Source: JANLVJ01 sp031363945
GTDB taxonomy: Bacteria; Bacteroidota; Bacteroidia; Sphingobacteriales; Sphingobacteriaceae
DNA: 64,000 bases
Assembly: GCA_031363945.1 (NCBI GenBank)
Contig: JANLVJ010000078.1
Coordinates: forward strand, 62,001 to 126,000
Reading direction: 5' to 3'
A program made the translations under genes and the position numbers. Below the pieces are notes generated by a model. It was not told the DNA's origin and ran no database searches. It was given only the letters and a program-made list of their open reading frames with translations. Below are positions 1-9,144 of this stretch, in pieces (position 1 is the stretch's first letter; every line of letters begins with the position of its first letter).

Positions 1-1
1 A

Positions 2-496
2 AAGCTCACCTGGACAGATGGCGGTATTATATTTGACCGTCCTGCGGGTTTAAAAGATACCGACCCACTAGGCTGGGATGGTGGTGGGGTGTTGCTGCAT
101 GGTAGCAAGACCGAAGCTATGACTGGTTGCTATGGAGTAAATACTACATTGGTACCTTTTGAAAAAATGTCATCCTTTCAAAAACCTACTGCTTCATTAC
201 GCCGCATTGCTGGTAATTCCGGCGGACATGAAAAAAACTGGATAGAAGCTATTCGTAAAGATGATCCATCTTTTGCATCCAGTCCATTCTCGTATGCTGG
301 CCCGCTTACCGAGACAATTTTGCTTGGAAATATTGCCCTTCGTACAGCACATGTTAAAGGGTCCAATGGAAAAGCTGTATTAAATGGCCCAACAAGACTC
401 CACTGGGATGGGCCGGGTATGAAAATTACGAATGTCGAAGAGGCTAACCAGTTTGTCAAGCGCGAGTACCGTAAAGGTTGGAACTTAAATTCTTAA
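2..496 (+). CDS. Gfo/Idh/MocA-family oxidoreductase, C-terminal part (5' truncated by window edge)
   Basis: The reading frame is open from base 2 and stops at 496, so only about 164 C-terminal residues are present. The visible part has the C-terminal hallmarks of Bacteroidetes Gfo/Idh/MocA dehydrogenases: a LTWTDGG strand near the start, the GLLxGS-like VLLHGSKT, and LLGNIALRT followed by LHWDGPGMKITNVEEANQFV, which is the usual end of this group. These proteins are normally NAD(P)-dependent sugar or cyclitol dehydrogenases, often exported by Tat, but the N-terminal Rossmann domain and any signal are outside the window, so substrate and location cannot be judged. The AGE-family epimerase begins 12 bases downstream, suggesting a sugar-conversion operon. 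Confidence 0.85.
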   Translation, partial: KLTWTDGGIIFDRPAGLKDTDPLGWDGGGVLLHGSKTEAMTGCYGVNTTLVPFEKMSSFQKPTASLRRIAGNSGGHEKNWIEAIRKDDPSFASSPFSYAGPLTETILLGNIALRTAHVKGSNGKAVLNGPTRLHWDGPGMKITNVEEANQFVKREYRKGWNLNS

Positions 497-508
497 CAAT
501 TCTGCGAT

Positions 509-1693
509 ATGCCCAATTATTATGAATACAGCAGAAAATATCAGGATGAATTATTACATAACATACTCCCGTTCTGGATTAAAAACTCTAATGATGAGCA
601 GCATGGGGGATATTTTACCTGCCTTGATCGTAAGGGTAAGGTGTATGATACTGATAAATTTATCTGGTTGCAGGCCCGGCAGGTCTATACTTTTTCGTTT
701 ATGTTTAATCATGTCGGAGCAAATGATCTCTGGTTAGGTTTCGCCTTCCAGGGTTCAGGTTTCCTTCAACAACATGGGCGTGATCATGACGGAAACTGGT
801 ATTTTTCTGTCGACCAGCAGGGGAAACCACTGGTTCAGCCTTACAGTATTTTTTCTGACTGTTTTGCTGCCCTGGCATTTGGTTCAATATATAAAGCCAC
901 GGACATAGATGAATTTGCTGAAATATCCAGAAATACCTTTAAAAATATTCTCGCACGCCGAGACAATCCCAAGGGTATTTATTCAAAAGGTATCAGTTCA
1001 ACGCGGATTCTAAAGAATTCATCAATGCCAATGATAATGTGCATGCTCTTGCAGGAAATTGAAACCTTGCTTGATAATACGCTGGTGAATGAACTGTATA
1101 ATGAATGTATTCATGAACTTACTGAAACTTTTTATGATCATAATACAGGCATCCTGTTTGAGAATGTTGATGTGAATGGCAACTTCTCTGATACAATGGA
1201 TGGGCGCCTGATTTGCCCCGGTACCATTGTTGAAGGTATGTGGTTTATCATGGATCTTGCTGATAAGCGTGGCGACAAGGTATTAATTGAAAAAGCCAGT
1301 AAAATAGTACTGTCGACAATGGAATATGCCTGGGATACAGAATACGGAGGCTTATATTATTTCATGGATTATAAAAGCCATCCACTGCAACAGCTTGAGG
1401 GTGATCAGAAACTGTGGTGGGTGCATGTTGAAGCGCTGATCAGTTTATTGAAAGCATTTCACCTTACCAAAAAAATTGAATTCTGGAACTGGTTTGTTAA
1501 AGTGCATGATTATACCTGGAAGCATTTTCCTGATAAAGAGCATGGAGAATGGTTTGGTTACCTGAATCGTCAGGGTGAAGTAAATCTATCACTTAAAGGT
1601 GGCAAATGGAAAGGTTGTTACCATATTCCAAGAGCCCTGTATCAGTGCTGGCAAACTTTTGAAAAACTCTCACAAAATGAAAAGCAGGCCTGA
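509..1693 (+). CDS. AGE family epimerase/isomerase (N-acylglucosamine 2-epimerase-like)
   Basis: 394 residues, the usual length for the AGE/renin-binding-protein (alpha/alpha)6 barrel family, which includes N-acetylglucosamine 2-epimerases, cellobiose 2-epimerases and mannose isomerases. Family segments are WLQARQVYTFS (about 53-63), SDCFAALAFG (116-125), KLWWVHVEALISLL (301-314), EWFGYLNRQGE (347-357) and GCYHIPRALYQCW (369-381). His372 of the last segment matches a catalytic His of characterised AGEs. The other catalytic His normally sits in a PGHxxE motif; here the segment is CPGTIVEGMW, with Thr239 in its place. Cytoplasmic by lack of a signal. Lies 12 bases after the oxidoreductase and probably co-transcribed with it. 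Exact substrate unknown. Confidence 0.85.
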   Translation: MPNYYEYSRKYQDELLHNILPFWIKNSNDEQHGGYFTCLDRKGKVYDTDKFIWLQARQVYTFSFMFNHVGANDLWLGFAFQGSGFLQQHGRDHDGNWYFSVDQQGKPLVQPYSIFSDCFAALAFGSIYKATDIDEFAEISRNTFKNILARRDNPKGIYSKGISSTRILKNSSMPMIMCMLLQEIETLLDNTLVNELYNECIHELTETFYDHNTGILFENVDVNGNFSDTMDGRLICPGTIVEGMWFIMDLADKRGDKVLIEKASKIVLSTMEYAWDTEYGGLYYFMDYKSHPLQQLEGDQKLWWVHVEALISLLKAFHLTKKIEFWNWFVKVHDYTWKHFPDKEHGEWFGYLNRQGEVNLSLKGGKWKGCYHIPRALYQCWQTFEKLSQNEKQA

Positions 1694-1746
1694 TACCTGT
1701 TTTATTTTATAAAAATCCGATATTGTACATCAGAACAAACTAATTG

Positions 1747-2238
1747 ATGGAAATAATCGCATATTCAGAATATTATCCTGGCCTGATGTCACGTATCATC
1801 GAAATGCAGGCAAAATACTACCATAAATTCTGGAAATTTGGGCTTGAGTATGAGATCAATGTTGCTGGTGAACTGGCAACGTTTATGTCTCAATACAAAC
1901 CAGGAAAAGATATTTTATTATATGCCCTCACTGAAGAAAAAATAATCGGGTCAATCAGTATAAACGGGAGTGACCTTCATATAGGTGAGGCCCAGCTTCG
2001 CTGGTTTATAATGGATGATGATTATATCGGTTACGGAGTAGGAGCAAAACTTATGGATAAAGCCCTAGAATTTTGCCAGGCCCAGCATTTCAAGAAAATA
2101 TTTCTGCTAACTTTCAAGGGGTTGGGCATGGCAAAAAATTTATATGAACGCCATGGCTTTGAACTTAAGCATGAAAAGGAAACTCACCAATGGGGACCTG
2201 TTGTAATTGAACAATATTACGAACGTATCAACAACTGA
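1747..2238 (+). CDS. GNAT family N-acetyltransferase
   Basis: 163 residues from ATG at 1747; an in-frame TTG directly before it is not needed. The acetyl-CoA binding segment is DDDYIGYGVGAKLMDKALEF (about 98-117), which matches the family pattern R/Q-x-x-G-x-G/A followed by a helix, and the C-terminal LTFKGLGMAKNLYERHGFEL has the motif B 'AxxLYExxGF' shape. It would transfer an acetyl group from acetyl-CoA to an amine, but nothing shows the acceptor. In many genomes a similar domain is fused to MarR regulators; here it stands alone. It follows the epimerase by 53 bases and may be in the same transcript. Confidence 0.85.
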   Translation: MEIIAYSEYYPGLMSRIIEMQAKYYHKFWKFGLEYEINVAGELATFMSQYKPGKDILLYALTEEKIIGSISINGSDLHIGEAQLRWFIMDDDYIGYGVGAKLMDKALEFCQAQHFKKIFLLTFKGLGMAKNLYERHGFELKHEKETHQWGPVVIEQYYERINN

Positions 2239-2332
2239 GTAATTTCTAATCTCAACTTTACTATTCATTAACATTAACTTCAGGCATAGCTAAAATCTGT
2301 TCATTTTTTTTGCCAGTCAATCAGCGCATTAA

Positions 2333-5068
2333 ATGAAACAGCTTCTAAAGCATATCTTTTTACCTCTAATACCTGTTTTTTTCTTTTTAACAACGGTCCA
2401 GGGTCAGCAATCAATTTCAGGGGTAATTACCGATCAGCAGAGTAAGGAAATTCTTCCTGGTGCTACCCTTGAAATTAAGGGTCAGGGGCTTGGCGTTTCA
2501 ACGAATGCTGCAGGTTATTATGAATTCAACAACCTGCCGATAGGAGAGTATAAGGTGGTTGTGCACCTGCTCGGCTATGAGCTGCTTGAATCAACTATGC
2601 ACGTAGATCATACTGCACATGAGAAAAAAAACTTCACCCTGCATGAATCTTCTGTTAAGTTAACAGAAGTTGAGGTAAAGGGACATAAGAGCACAGAAAG
2701 TGATCGTAGTGCCCGCCTGCGTGAAAAAAGATCAAGTGCACTTATAAACGTTGTTTCAGCTGAGGCTATTCGCAAGTCACCCGATTTGAATGTTGCAGAT
2801 ATTTCTCAGCGTGTCTCAGGTATTACCCTTGATAAGGGGAGTGATAGTAAAGATGAGTTTCTTATCATAAGAGGACTGGGTGCACGTTATAATAATACCC
2901 TGATAAATGGAATTTCTATTCCCAGCCCTGATGATAAAAGCCGTTCTATCCCGCTTGATATCATACCTGCAGATCTGGTAGCAAACCTGGTTGTTTCCAA
3001 AACCCTGACCCCTGATATGGAAGGTGATGCCATAGGAGGTACAGTTGATGTACAGCTTAAAGATGCCCCATCACAAGACCTACTTGAAGTGAATGTAGCA
3101 GCAGGTTTTAACCAGCAGCTGCTCAATAATAGCTTTTATACCTTTAATCAAAAGTTAGTCAATAGAAATGATCCATCATCAAGGTTTGGATATAGCTACC
3201 ATGCCGGCTCTTCAGATTTCCCGGCAGATATCTTGAAATTCAAAACCCAGAAATTGATTCCCAATACCTTGGGCGGCCTTACTTTCGGCAAGCGGTTTCT
3301 GAAGAATAAACTAGGTCTGATCATCTCAGCTTCTTCACAGGGCATCTATTCAAAAACGACAACTAATGTTAATAATTACCTGATAAACAAGTATAATATT
3401 CCTCAGGCTCTTGATGAATTGAATGGTAGCTCCTCATTCTTTACGACCCATACTGGAGTAAACACGAAACTTGATTATATTTTTAATGCTAATAATAAAA
3501 TCAGTTTGCTGGGTATTTATCTCAGAACCACTGATCAGCAGAGCAGATTTTCAACTGATACATTGCTTCAGGGAGCAGGTCGTAATGGCCCAGGTACAGG
3601 CCGTGTAGATAGTGTTGTTATGGCGCGGTACCTGATACAAAATCTGGTGAGCTTTTCATTGAAAGGGAATAACAGGCTAACAGATAAATTAGATTTCGAC
3701 TGGACTGGTAATTATGGGCGTTCAAATGCAGCCTTTCCAGATAATGCCACCATGCCTTTATATAATACCCTGCCTTCTTCAAACGGTTATATATTCTCAC
3801 CTTTTTCAACCACCCATAGCTGGCAAAAAAACTCGGATAAAAACCTGCAGGCCTACCTTAACTTTAACTGGAGAACAGGTATAGGAACACATAAGGTTGA
3901 TATAAAATTCGGTGGTTTGTTCAGACACCGTGACAGGGTGAACTACAACAATAGCTACTCGTTTAATGCGATAGATAATCAGGGAGTGTCAGCAGCCTAT
4001 TTTACCCCAAACTTTAATGCGGCTACATTTACCGTTGATAATCCTCAGGGTCAGCCCCAGCATAATCCTGCGAATTATTCTGCCAATGAAGATATCGCAT
4101 CTGCCTATCTGATGGGTAAATTCTACCTTGGTAAATTAAAGGCAATTATTGGCCTGAGAGATGAAAATACATTGCAGTCAAATCATAATGTGAATGCAAA
4201 TTCACCTTTCAACGAGATCTATCATTATTTCAGGTATAATGATATCCTGCCAACCCTTAACCTACAATATGCCCTGACTCAGACACAGGATTTACGGTTT
4301 TCCTATAATAAATCAATTTCGAGGCCTGCGTATTTTGAATTGGTTCAAACCGATATTCAAACCTCCAGTGGTATCGAAAAGGGTAACCCTAGTCTAAAAC
4401 ATTCGCGTGCAGACAATCTCGATTTCAGGTATGATTTCTTCCCGAATGCTGATGACGCCTTTATGCTTGGTGCTTTCTATAAGCGTATTTTTGATCCGAT
4501 TGAACGGGGCGTCACGGCTACTGCTCTAGAAACAACCTATACTCCACTTAATGGTGCTACTGCCACAAACTTTGGACTTGAGGCCAACTTTGTCAAATAC
4601 TTCGGTGATTTTGGGTTTAGTGGTAATTATACATTTACCCAGTCTAATGAAACCCGAAGAAAAATCTACTACCAGATTATCTATAATCCTGATGGCTCTT
4701 ACCAGGGAATAAGTAATACAAACCCATTGGAAAAAGGACAACTTGCCGGGCAGAGCAGGCATGTGGCTAATTTATCTCTCCTTTTCAGAAGTGAAGCAGC
4801 AAAAATAAATGCCAGTTTTAATATCCTGTTCCAGGGCCGTCGAATTGATGGTATCCAGGATTACCTCTATCTGAACGAATACCAGTTAAATTATACGGTT
4901 CTTTCTTTTGCCATTGACAAGCAGATTGGTAAGCGCCTAACGGTTTTTGCTAAGTGCAATAACCTCAATAACTCACCATTCGAATTGCGTACGCAAAATG
5001 GATATTTTGTTCGTAAAGATCGTTTCGGCCAGGATTATTTATTTGGTCTGCGTTTTCGCATTCTTTAG
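2333..5068 (+). CDS. TonB-dependent receptor with carboxypeptidase-regulatory-like N-domain
   Basis: 911 residues. A Sec signal peptide (1-24, ending TTVQGQ) is followed by a CarboxypepD_reg-like beta-sandwich (about 27-110, ISGVITDQQSKEILPGATL), a plug domain (about 130-245, with DEFLIIRGLGARYNNTLING and the closing VSKTLTPDMEGDAIGGTVDV) and a long beta-barrel ending in the aromatic FGLRFRIL. It is an outer-membrane active transporter energised by TonB. It lacks the SusC signature and has no SusD partner; instead the next gene encodes a parallel beta-helix lipoprotein. The plug style (GDAIGGTVDV) resembles the TonB group often annotated as TIGR01782-like, but the substrate cannot be read from sequence. 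Confidence 0.92.
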   Translation: MKQLLKHIFLPLIPVFFFLTTVQGQQSISGVITDQQSKEILPGATLEIKGQGLGVSTNAAGYYEFNNLPIGEYKVVVHLLGYELLESTMHVDHTAHEKKNFTLHESSVKLTEVEVKGHKSTESDRSARLREKRSSALINVVSAEAIRKSPDLNVADISQRVSGITLDKGSDSKDEFLIIRGLGARYNNTLINGISIPSPDDKSRSIPLDIIPADLVANLVVSKTLTPDMEGDAIGGTVDVQLKDAPSQDLLEVNVAAGFNQQLLNNSFYTFNQKLVNRNDPSSRFGYSYHAGSSDFPADILKFKTQKLIPNTLGGLTFGKRFLKNKLGLIISASSQGIYSKTTTNVNNYLINKYNIPQALDELNGSSSFFTTHTGVNTKLDYIFNANNKISLLGIYLRTTDQQSRFSTDTLLQGAGRNGPGTGRVDSVVMARYLIQNLVSFSLKGNNRLTDKLDFDWTGNYGRSNAAFPDNATMPLYNTLPSSNGYIFSPFSTTHSWQKNSDKNLQAYLNFNWRTGIGTHKVDIKFGGLFRHRDRVNYNNSYSFNAIDNQGVSAAYFTPNFNAATFTVDNPQGQPQHNPANYSANEDIASAYLMGKFYLGKLKAIIGLRDENTLQSNHNVNANSPFNEIYHYFRYNDILPTLNLQYALTQTQDLRFSYNKSISRPAYFELVQTDIQTSSGIEKGNPSLKHSRADNLDFRYDFFPNADDAFMLGAFYKRIFDPIERGVTATALETTYTPLNGATATNFGLEANFVKYFGDFGFSGNYTFTQSNETRRKIYYQIIYNPDGSYQGISNTNPLEKGQLAGQSRHVANLSLLFRSEAAKINASFNILFQGRRIDGIQDYLYLNEYQLNYTVLSFAIDKQIGKRLTVFAKCNNLNNSPFELRTQNGYFVRKDRFGQDYLFGLRFRIL

Positions 5069-5203
5069 TAATGCGCCTGAAATGTTGCTTAATCAGCACA
5101 CTATTAGAATTCTCTAATCTCCTGATAACAATATGGTATACTCCCATTTACTTACTGGTAATTCTGATCTCCTATGTTTGAAAAAAATAATAAAAGCAAG
5201 ATT

Positions 5204-6628
5204 ATGAAAAGGACAACACTGTTTAACTTATTGATGCTGGCCGTATTAGGAGTAGGAATCTCAGCCTGTACAACAACTAAAAACGGGGGTACTATACCCA
5301 TCGTTATTCCCCCACCTGCAGATGCAATCAAGGATACCTATGCTGGTGGCATTATTTCAGGCGGAACTTTTCTCTCTGGCCATACCTATAATATCAATAA
5401 GGGAAATATAATTGTCAATGGAGGCACTGTGACTTTTCAGGCAGGTACTAAAATTTTGTTTGGTGGTAAGCCTCAGATAATTCACTTGGGTTACCACCCA
5501 ACACACCATGATCTGCATATTAATATTGCTGAGATTCAGAAAAATATCAGCCTGAAAAATAAGGTAAGAAATCAACTGGGTGTTGTAGCTGCTGCTCCTG
5601 CGGCTGGTGACAGTATCATTTATTCAGTATACCTGACAGGGGGGGCAACCTTTGTTTCACAGGGAACAGCTGCCAGTCATGTTATATTCTCAACTTCACT
5701 TGCCAATCCACTCTGGCCTAATGGGTATTGGGGAGGTATCAACTGTGATTCAACCACGAAGGCTGTAACCATGCAATACACAGATATCAGCTATACAGGT
5801 GGTTCAGATTCAATCAAAACAAACCAGTACGCTTTTTATATTCATGGCAGCTCGACTACTACTACACCCGTAATCATTGAAAATAGCTCATTCCAATATG
5901 GTGTTGATGATTGCACCCGTTTAGAAGGCGGTCTTCGTGTCAGTATCAAGGGAAATGTCTTTAAAAAGCAAGGATCAAATGATGGTGATGGTGTAAATAT
6001 CAAAGGCGGTGTAATGGGTGATGTTGCTTACAACTACTGTTGGAGTGGAGCTAATAATTCAATCAAGCTCAATGCTAACCTGAAGAATCTGGCCATTCGT
6101 ACAACTGTAAATGTGTACAATAACACGATCATCAATGGTGGCTGGAGAAAAGTAGGAGAAGTATCTTCAGGTATCCTGGTTGATGCCAATGCTCAGAGTT
6201 CAGTTTATAATAACCTGATAGTTGATTGCCGTAACGGACTCAGAATTACATCTGCTTCTGACACGCTTTATAATAAAGGGAAATTTGGCAATAACTATAT
6301 ATATGCTGTTTTAGATTCAACAGCAAAACTGGTTTATGGTACCAATGAATGGGGAAAAGCTCAGGCATCTGATATCTATTCGTTGATGGGTGGTGATAAA
6401 GATCCAATGATTGCAAATTTCGTAAGAACTACGAAAGATGTTGCTGGGTTTACAACCTCACCCACTGATCAAAATGACCCACATTTAAAGGCAGGTTCAC
6501 CAGCCATCGGAAAAGGTAATCCGAATGCTCCTTATAATAGTGCTATCGGAACCAATATGGGCTTCATGCCAGGCAAAGATATTGGTGCTTACCAAACTGA
6601 TGGAACAGGAAATCAACGTATAAACTAA
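5204..6628 (+). CDS. Surface/periplasmic lipoprotein with right-handed parallel beta-helix
   Basis: Start placed at ATG 5204 because it begins a lipoprotein signal (MKRTTLFNLLMLAVLGVGISAC, lipobox ISA-C at residue 22); an upstream in-frame ATG at 5174 would put ten charged residues before it. The body (about 474 residues in all) shows repeated short beta turns rich in N, G and V, for example NNSIKLNANLKNL, VNVYNNTIINGG and SSVYNNLIVDCRNGLRI, as in pectate-lyase-like beta-helix proteins, and ends in the PHLKAGSPAIGKGNPN motif frequent in such proteins. No catalytic signature is evident. It follows the TonB receptor by 135 bases on the same strand and is probably its partner, perhaps a glycan-binding or glycan-cleaving surface lipoprotein. 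Confidence 0.8.
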   Translation: MKRTTLFNLLMLAVLGVGISACTTTKNGGTIPIVIPPPADAIKDTYAGGIISGGTFLSGHTYNINKGNIIVNGGTVTFQAGTKILFGGKPQIIHLGYHPTHHDLHINIAEIQKNISLKNKVRNQLGVVAAAPAAGDSIIYSVYLTGGATFVSQGTAASHVIFSTSLANPLWPNGYWGGINCDSTTKAVTMQYTDISYTGGSDSIKTNQYAFYIHGSSTTTTPVIIENSSFQYGVDDCTRLEGGLRVSIKGNVFKKQGSNDGDGVNIKGGVMGDVAYNYCWSGANNSIKLNANLKNLAIRTTVNVYNNTIINGGWRKVGEVSSGILVDANAQSSVYNNLIVDCRNGLRITSASDTLYNKGKFGNNYIYAVLDSTAKLVYGTNEWGKAQASDIYSLMGGDKDPMIANFVRTTKDVAGFTTSPTDQNDPHLKAGSPAIGKGNPNAPYNSAIGTNMGFMPGKDIGAYQTDGTGNQRIN

Positions 6629-6651
6629 CCCAATATTTAACTATTTTAGTT

Positions 6652-6685
6652 CCCCGACCCTGCCCTTGAAAGCGGGGTTTTTTTA
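6652..6685 (+). terminator. Probable intrinsic terminator of the TonB receptor/lipoprotein unit
   Basis: Short G+C stem CCCCG (6652-6656) / CGGGG (673-77 region, 6673-6677) with a 16-base loop, followed by seven T residues. It lies 24 bases after the lipoprotein stop. The stem is short, so efficiency is uncertain. Confidence 0.5.
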
Positions 6686-6910
6686 TATCTTCATTTTTAA
6701 GAAATACCTGTTCGATGATCTGTATCTTTTAGATGAGGAGATAGAACGTTATCTTGTATATTTGTAAAAATAGTGTAGAGGTTTTTATCAGTTTAGAGAA
6801 CCATATACCTCTTTTATACGTTATATATCAGAAAACCAACAATAAAGTTTAGCAATCCTGAAATTTATAGTCAGGCTATCAAGACTTTAACAAAGTCAAC
6901 TAAATAATCT

Positions 6911-8035
6911 ATGGCTAAGCTTTCATTTAATAACCATCCCGATCCCTTTTTTAAAGCACTTAAGGTAAAGGTCGATGCGTATTTCTCAGCAAATAACATA
7001 GAGCGGTCTGGAAACAGGAAGCTGCACTTGAAAGGTTTGATTCTTACTGTATCCCTTATTGCTTTATATGTTGAGCTTGTATTCTTTACCCCGGTATGGT
7101 ATATAGCTATTCCTTTATGTGGTTTAATGGGTTTGAATCTGGCTTCTATTGGTTTTAACATTATGCACGAAGGTGTTCATGCGAGCTTTTCAAAATGGAA
7201 ATGGTTAAATACTGTTTCAGCACATTCATTAAATGTAATGGGTGGAAATCAGCATTTCTGGAAATTGAAGCATGTTGTAAATCACCATACCTATACCAAT
7301 ATTCAGCATATGGATTATGATATAGAAACAAAGCTGCTCAGGGTTCATGAGAACCAGGAACATCTTTGGTTTCATAAATATCAGCATCTATACTGGTTTT
7401 TGCTTTACGGTCTTTCATATATGGCCTGGATTTTTTATGAAGATTTTCTAAAATATTTTTCAGGTAGAGTTAATCCCCTTGCTGAGAAAAAAGTACTGGC
7501 TAATAATGAACAAATCATATTCTGGGTGTCAAAAGCACTGTATGTCATTTTGTACCTTGTAGTTCCGATCATGGTTTTGGGCTTTGCCAAAACCATGGCA
7601 GGTTTCTTCATCATGGGTATCACCTGTGGATATATCATCGCAGTAGTATTTCAGCTTGCTCATATCGTTGAAGGAACGCATTTTCCACAGCCAAGCAAAG
7701 AACACAACCGTATTGAGCAGGAATGGGCCATTCATCAGGTTGAAACTACTGCCGATTTTGCTACAAAGAGTGTTGTTATTAACTGGTTACTTGGAGGTCT
7801 TAATTTTCAAGTTGAACATCACTTATTTCCAAAGATCAGTCATGTTCACTATTCGCAGATCAATAAGATGGTAAAGGAAACTTGTCTTGAATTTGGGGTA
7901 GTTTATCTGGAGTATCCAACTGTTGCCAAAGCGCTTCGTTCACATGTCATGCATATTTATAAACTTGGACAGATTGGTTTAGACGGGCTTCCTGTATTGG
8001 CAGTTCCAGTTCTTTCCCAACCAGTTCTTGCCTGA
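6911..8035 (+). CDS. Membrane fatty acid desaturase (acyl-CoA/acyl-lipid, front-end type)
   Basis: 374 residues with the three histidine boxes of membrane di-iron desaturases: HEGVH (86-90), HVVNHH (121-126) and QVEHHLFP (300-307). The QxxHH third box is the form seen in front-end/linoleoyl-CoA-type desaturases. Hydrophobic segments lie at about 43-83 and 203-255, as two transmembrane hairpins. The enzyme would insert a cis double bond into acyl chains in the inner membrane, probably to adjust fluidity. A candidate -7 box TATATTTG at 6757-6764 would give a 5' leader of about 140 bases containing the inverted repeat GACTTT-AAC-AAAGTC (6883-6897); whether that region regulates expression, for example with temperature, is speculation. 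Confidence 0.92.
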   Translation: MAKLSFNNHPDPFFKALKVKVDAYFSANNIERSGNRKLHLKGLILTVSLIALYVELVFFTPVWYIAIPLCGLMGLNLASIGFNIMHEGVHASFSKWKWLNTVSAHSLNVMGGNQHFWKLKHVVNHHTYTNIQHMDYDIETKLLRVHENQEHLWFHKYQHLYWFLLYGLSYMAWIFYEDFLKYFSGRVNPLAEKKVLANNEQIIFWVSKALYVILYLVVPIMVLGFAKTMAGFFIMGITCGYIIAVVFQLAHIVEGTHFPQPSKEHNRIEQEWAIHQVETTADFATKSVVINWLLGGLNFQVEHHLFPKISHVHYSQINKMVKETCLEFGVVYLEYPTVAKALRSHVMHIYKLGQIGLDGLPVLAVPVLSQPVLA

Positions 8036-8072
8036 TACACAGGGCAGATTACTATTTCTTAATTCAATATAT

Positions 8073-8104
8073 AAAATGCCACCTGACTTATCAGGTGGCA
8101 TTTT
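8073..8104. terminator. Bidirectional intrinsic terminator between desaturase and gap
   Basis: Perfect 14-bp inverted repeat: AAAATGCCACCTGA (8073-8086), loop CTTA, TCAGGTGGCATTTT (8091-8104). The A-tract and T-tract at its ends make it work on both strands, which suits its position between the convergent desaturase and gap genes. Confidence 0.9.
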
Positions 8105-8124
8105 ATATGACTAACCTAAACTGA

Positions 8125-9123
8125 TTAAGCTTTAGGGTTTCCTACCTTTACGATCAGATCAGCAATACGGTTAGAATAGCCGCTTTCATTATCATACCAG
8201 CCCATGATTTTGATTGTTTTCCCCATTACCAGGGTTAGCTCACTATCAAAAATACAAGAATGGGTGTTTCCAACGATATCAGCAGAAACAATAGGATCTT
8301 CAGTATACTGAAGATATCCTTTTAGTGAACCTTCTGATGCTGCTTTCTTAAATGCTGCATTAATTTCTTCTTTTGTTGCAGGTTTGGTAAGTACACCAGT
8401 AAAATCGGTAATTGATCCAGCCGGAACGGGTACTCTAAGTGATGCTCCGTTTAACTTTCCCTTAACACTTGGAATTACAAGGCCTAAAGCCTTGGCTGCT
8501 CCTGTGCTAGTTGGAATTATTGAAAGGGCTGCTGCACGGGCACGACGCAAGTCACTATGTGGTGCATCCTGTAAACGCTGGTCAGCAGTATATGCGTGTA
8601 TTGTTTGCATAAAACCACTTTCAATACCGAAGTTATCTTCAAGTACTTTTACCATTGGAGCCAGACAATTCGTAGTACAACTGGCATTTGAAATGATAGT
8701 CTCAGTACCATCAAGTGTATCATCATTTACACCAAGTACAATCGTTTTCAAATCACCAGTCGCAGGTGCTGAAATAATAACCTTTTTTGCTCCAGCCTGA
8801 ATATGTGCTTCAGCCTTAACCCGGTCAGCAAAAAAACCAGTAGACTCAAGTACTACATCAATTCCTAATTTGCCCCATGGTAAATCAGCTGGATTCTTAA
8901 TAGCATAAACAGGTATTTTCTTATTGTTAATGATCAAATTTTCTGAATCATGAGAAACTTCACCTTTAAAGTTACCATGTATTGAATCATATTTCAGTAA
9001 ATGCGCAAGAGTAGCTGTGTCAGTCAGGTCATTGATAGCAACCACCTCTACATCTTTTTTTGCTAATAAAGCACGCAATGAAATACGTCCGATACGGCCG
9101 AAGCCATTAATTGCAACCTTCAT
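8125..9123 (-). CDS. gap: Type I glyceraldehyde-3-phosphate dehydrogenase
   Basis: 332 residues, full length. Begins MKVAINGFGRIGR (NAD-binding GxGxxG), has Asp32 at the end of the second strand (AINDLTD) as in NAD-preferring enzymes, the active-site SNASCTTNCLAP with catalytic Cys149, and the C-terminal GWYDNESGYSNR. It converts glyceraldehyde 3-phosphate, NAD and phosphate into 1,3-bisphosphoglycerate in the cytoplasm. It is the last gene of a three-gene run: BadF-type kinase, pfkA, gap, with 21 bases between pfkA and gap, so upper and lower glycolysis steps are co-expressed here. Confidence 0.98.
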   Translation of the reverse strand: MKVAINGFGRIGRISLRALLAKKDVEVVAINDLTDTATLAHLLKYDSIHGNFKGEVSHDSENLIINNKKIPVYAIKNPADLPWGKLGIDVVLESTGFFADRVKAEAHIQAGAKKVIISAPATGDLKTIVLGVNDDTLDGTETIISNASCTTNCLAPMVKVLEDNFGIESGFMQTIHAYTADQRLQDAPHSDLRRARAAALSIIPTSTGAAKALGLVIPSVKGKLNGASLRVPVPAGSITDFTGVLTKPATKEEINAAFKKAASEGSLKGYLQYTEDPIVSADIVGNTHSCIFDSELTLVMGKTIKIMGWYDNESGYSNRIADLIVKVGNPKA

Positions 9124-9144
9124 AATCTTAATTTTAAATAAATA

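Noticed and set aside
6871..7161. ORF antisense to the desaturase start
   Set aside because: Shadow frame covering conserved desaturase codons.
8384..8800. 138-codon ORF antisense to gap
   Set aside because: Shadow of gap, with no recognisable domain.
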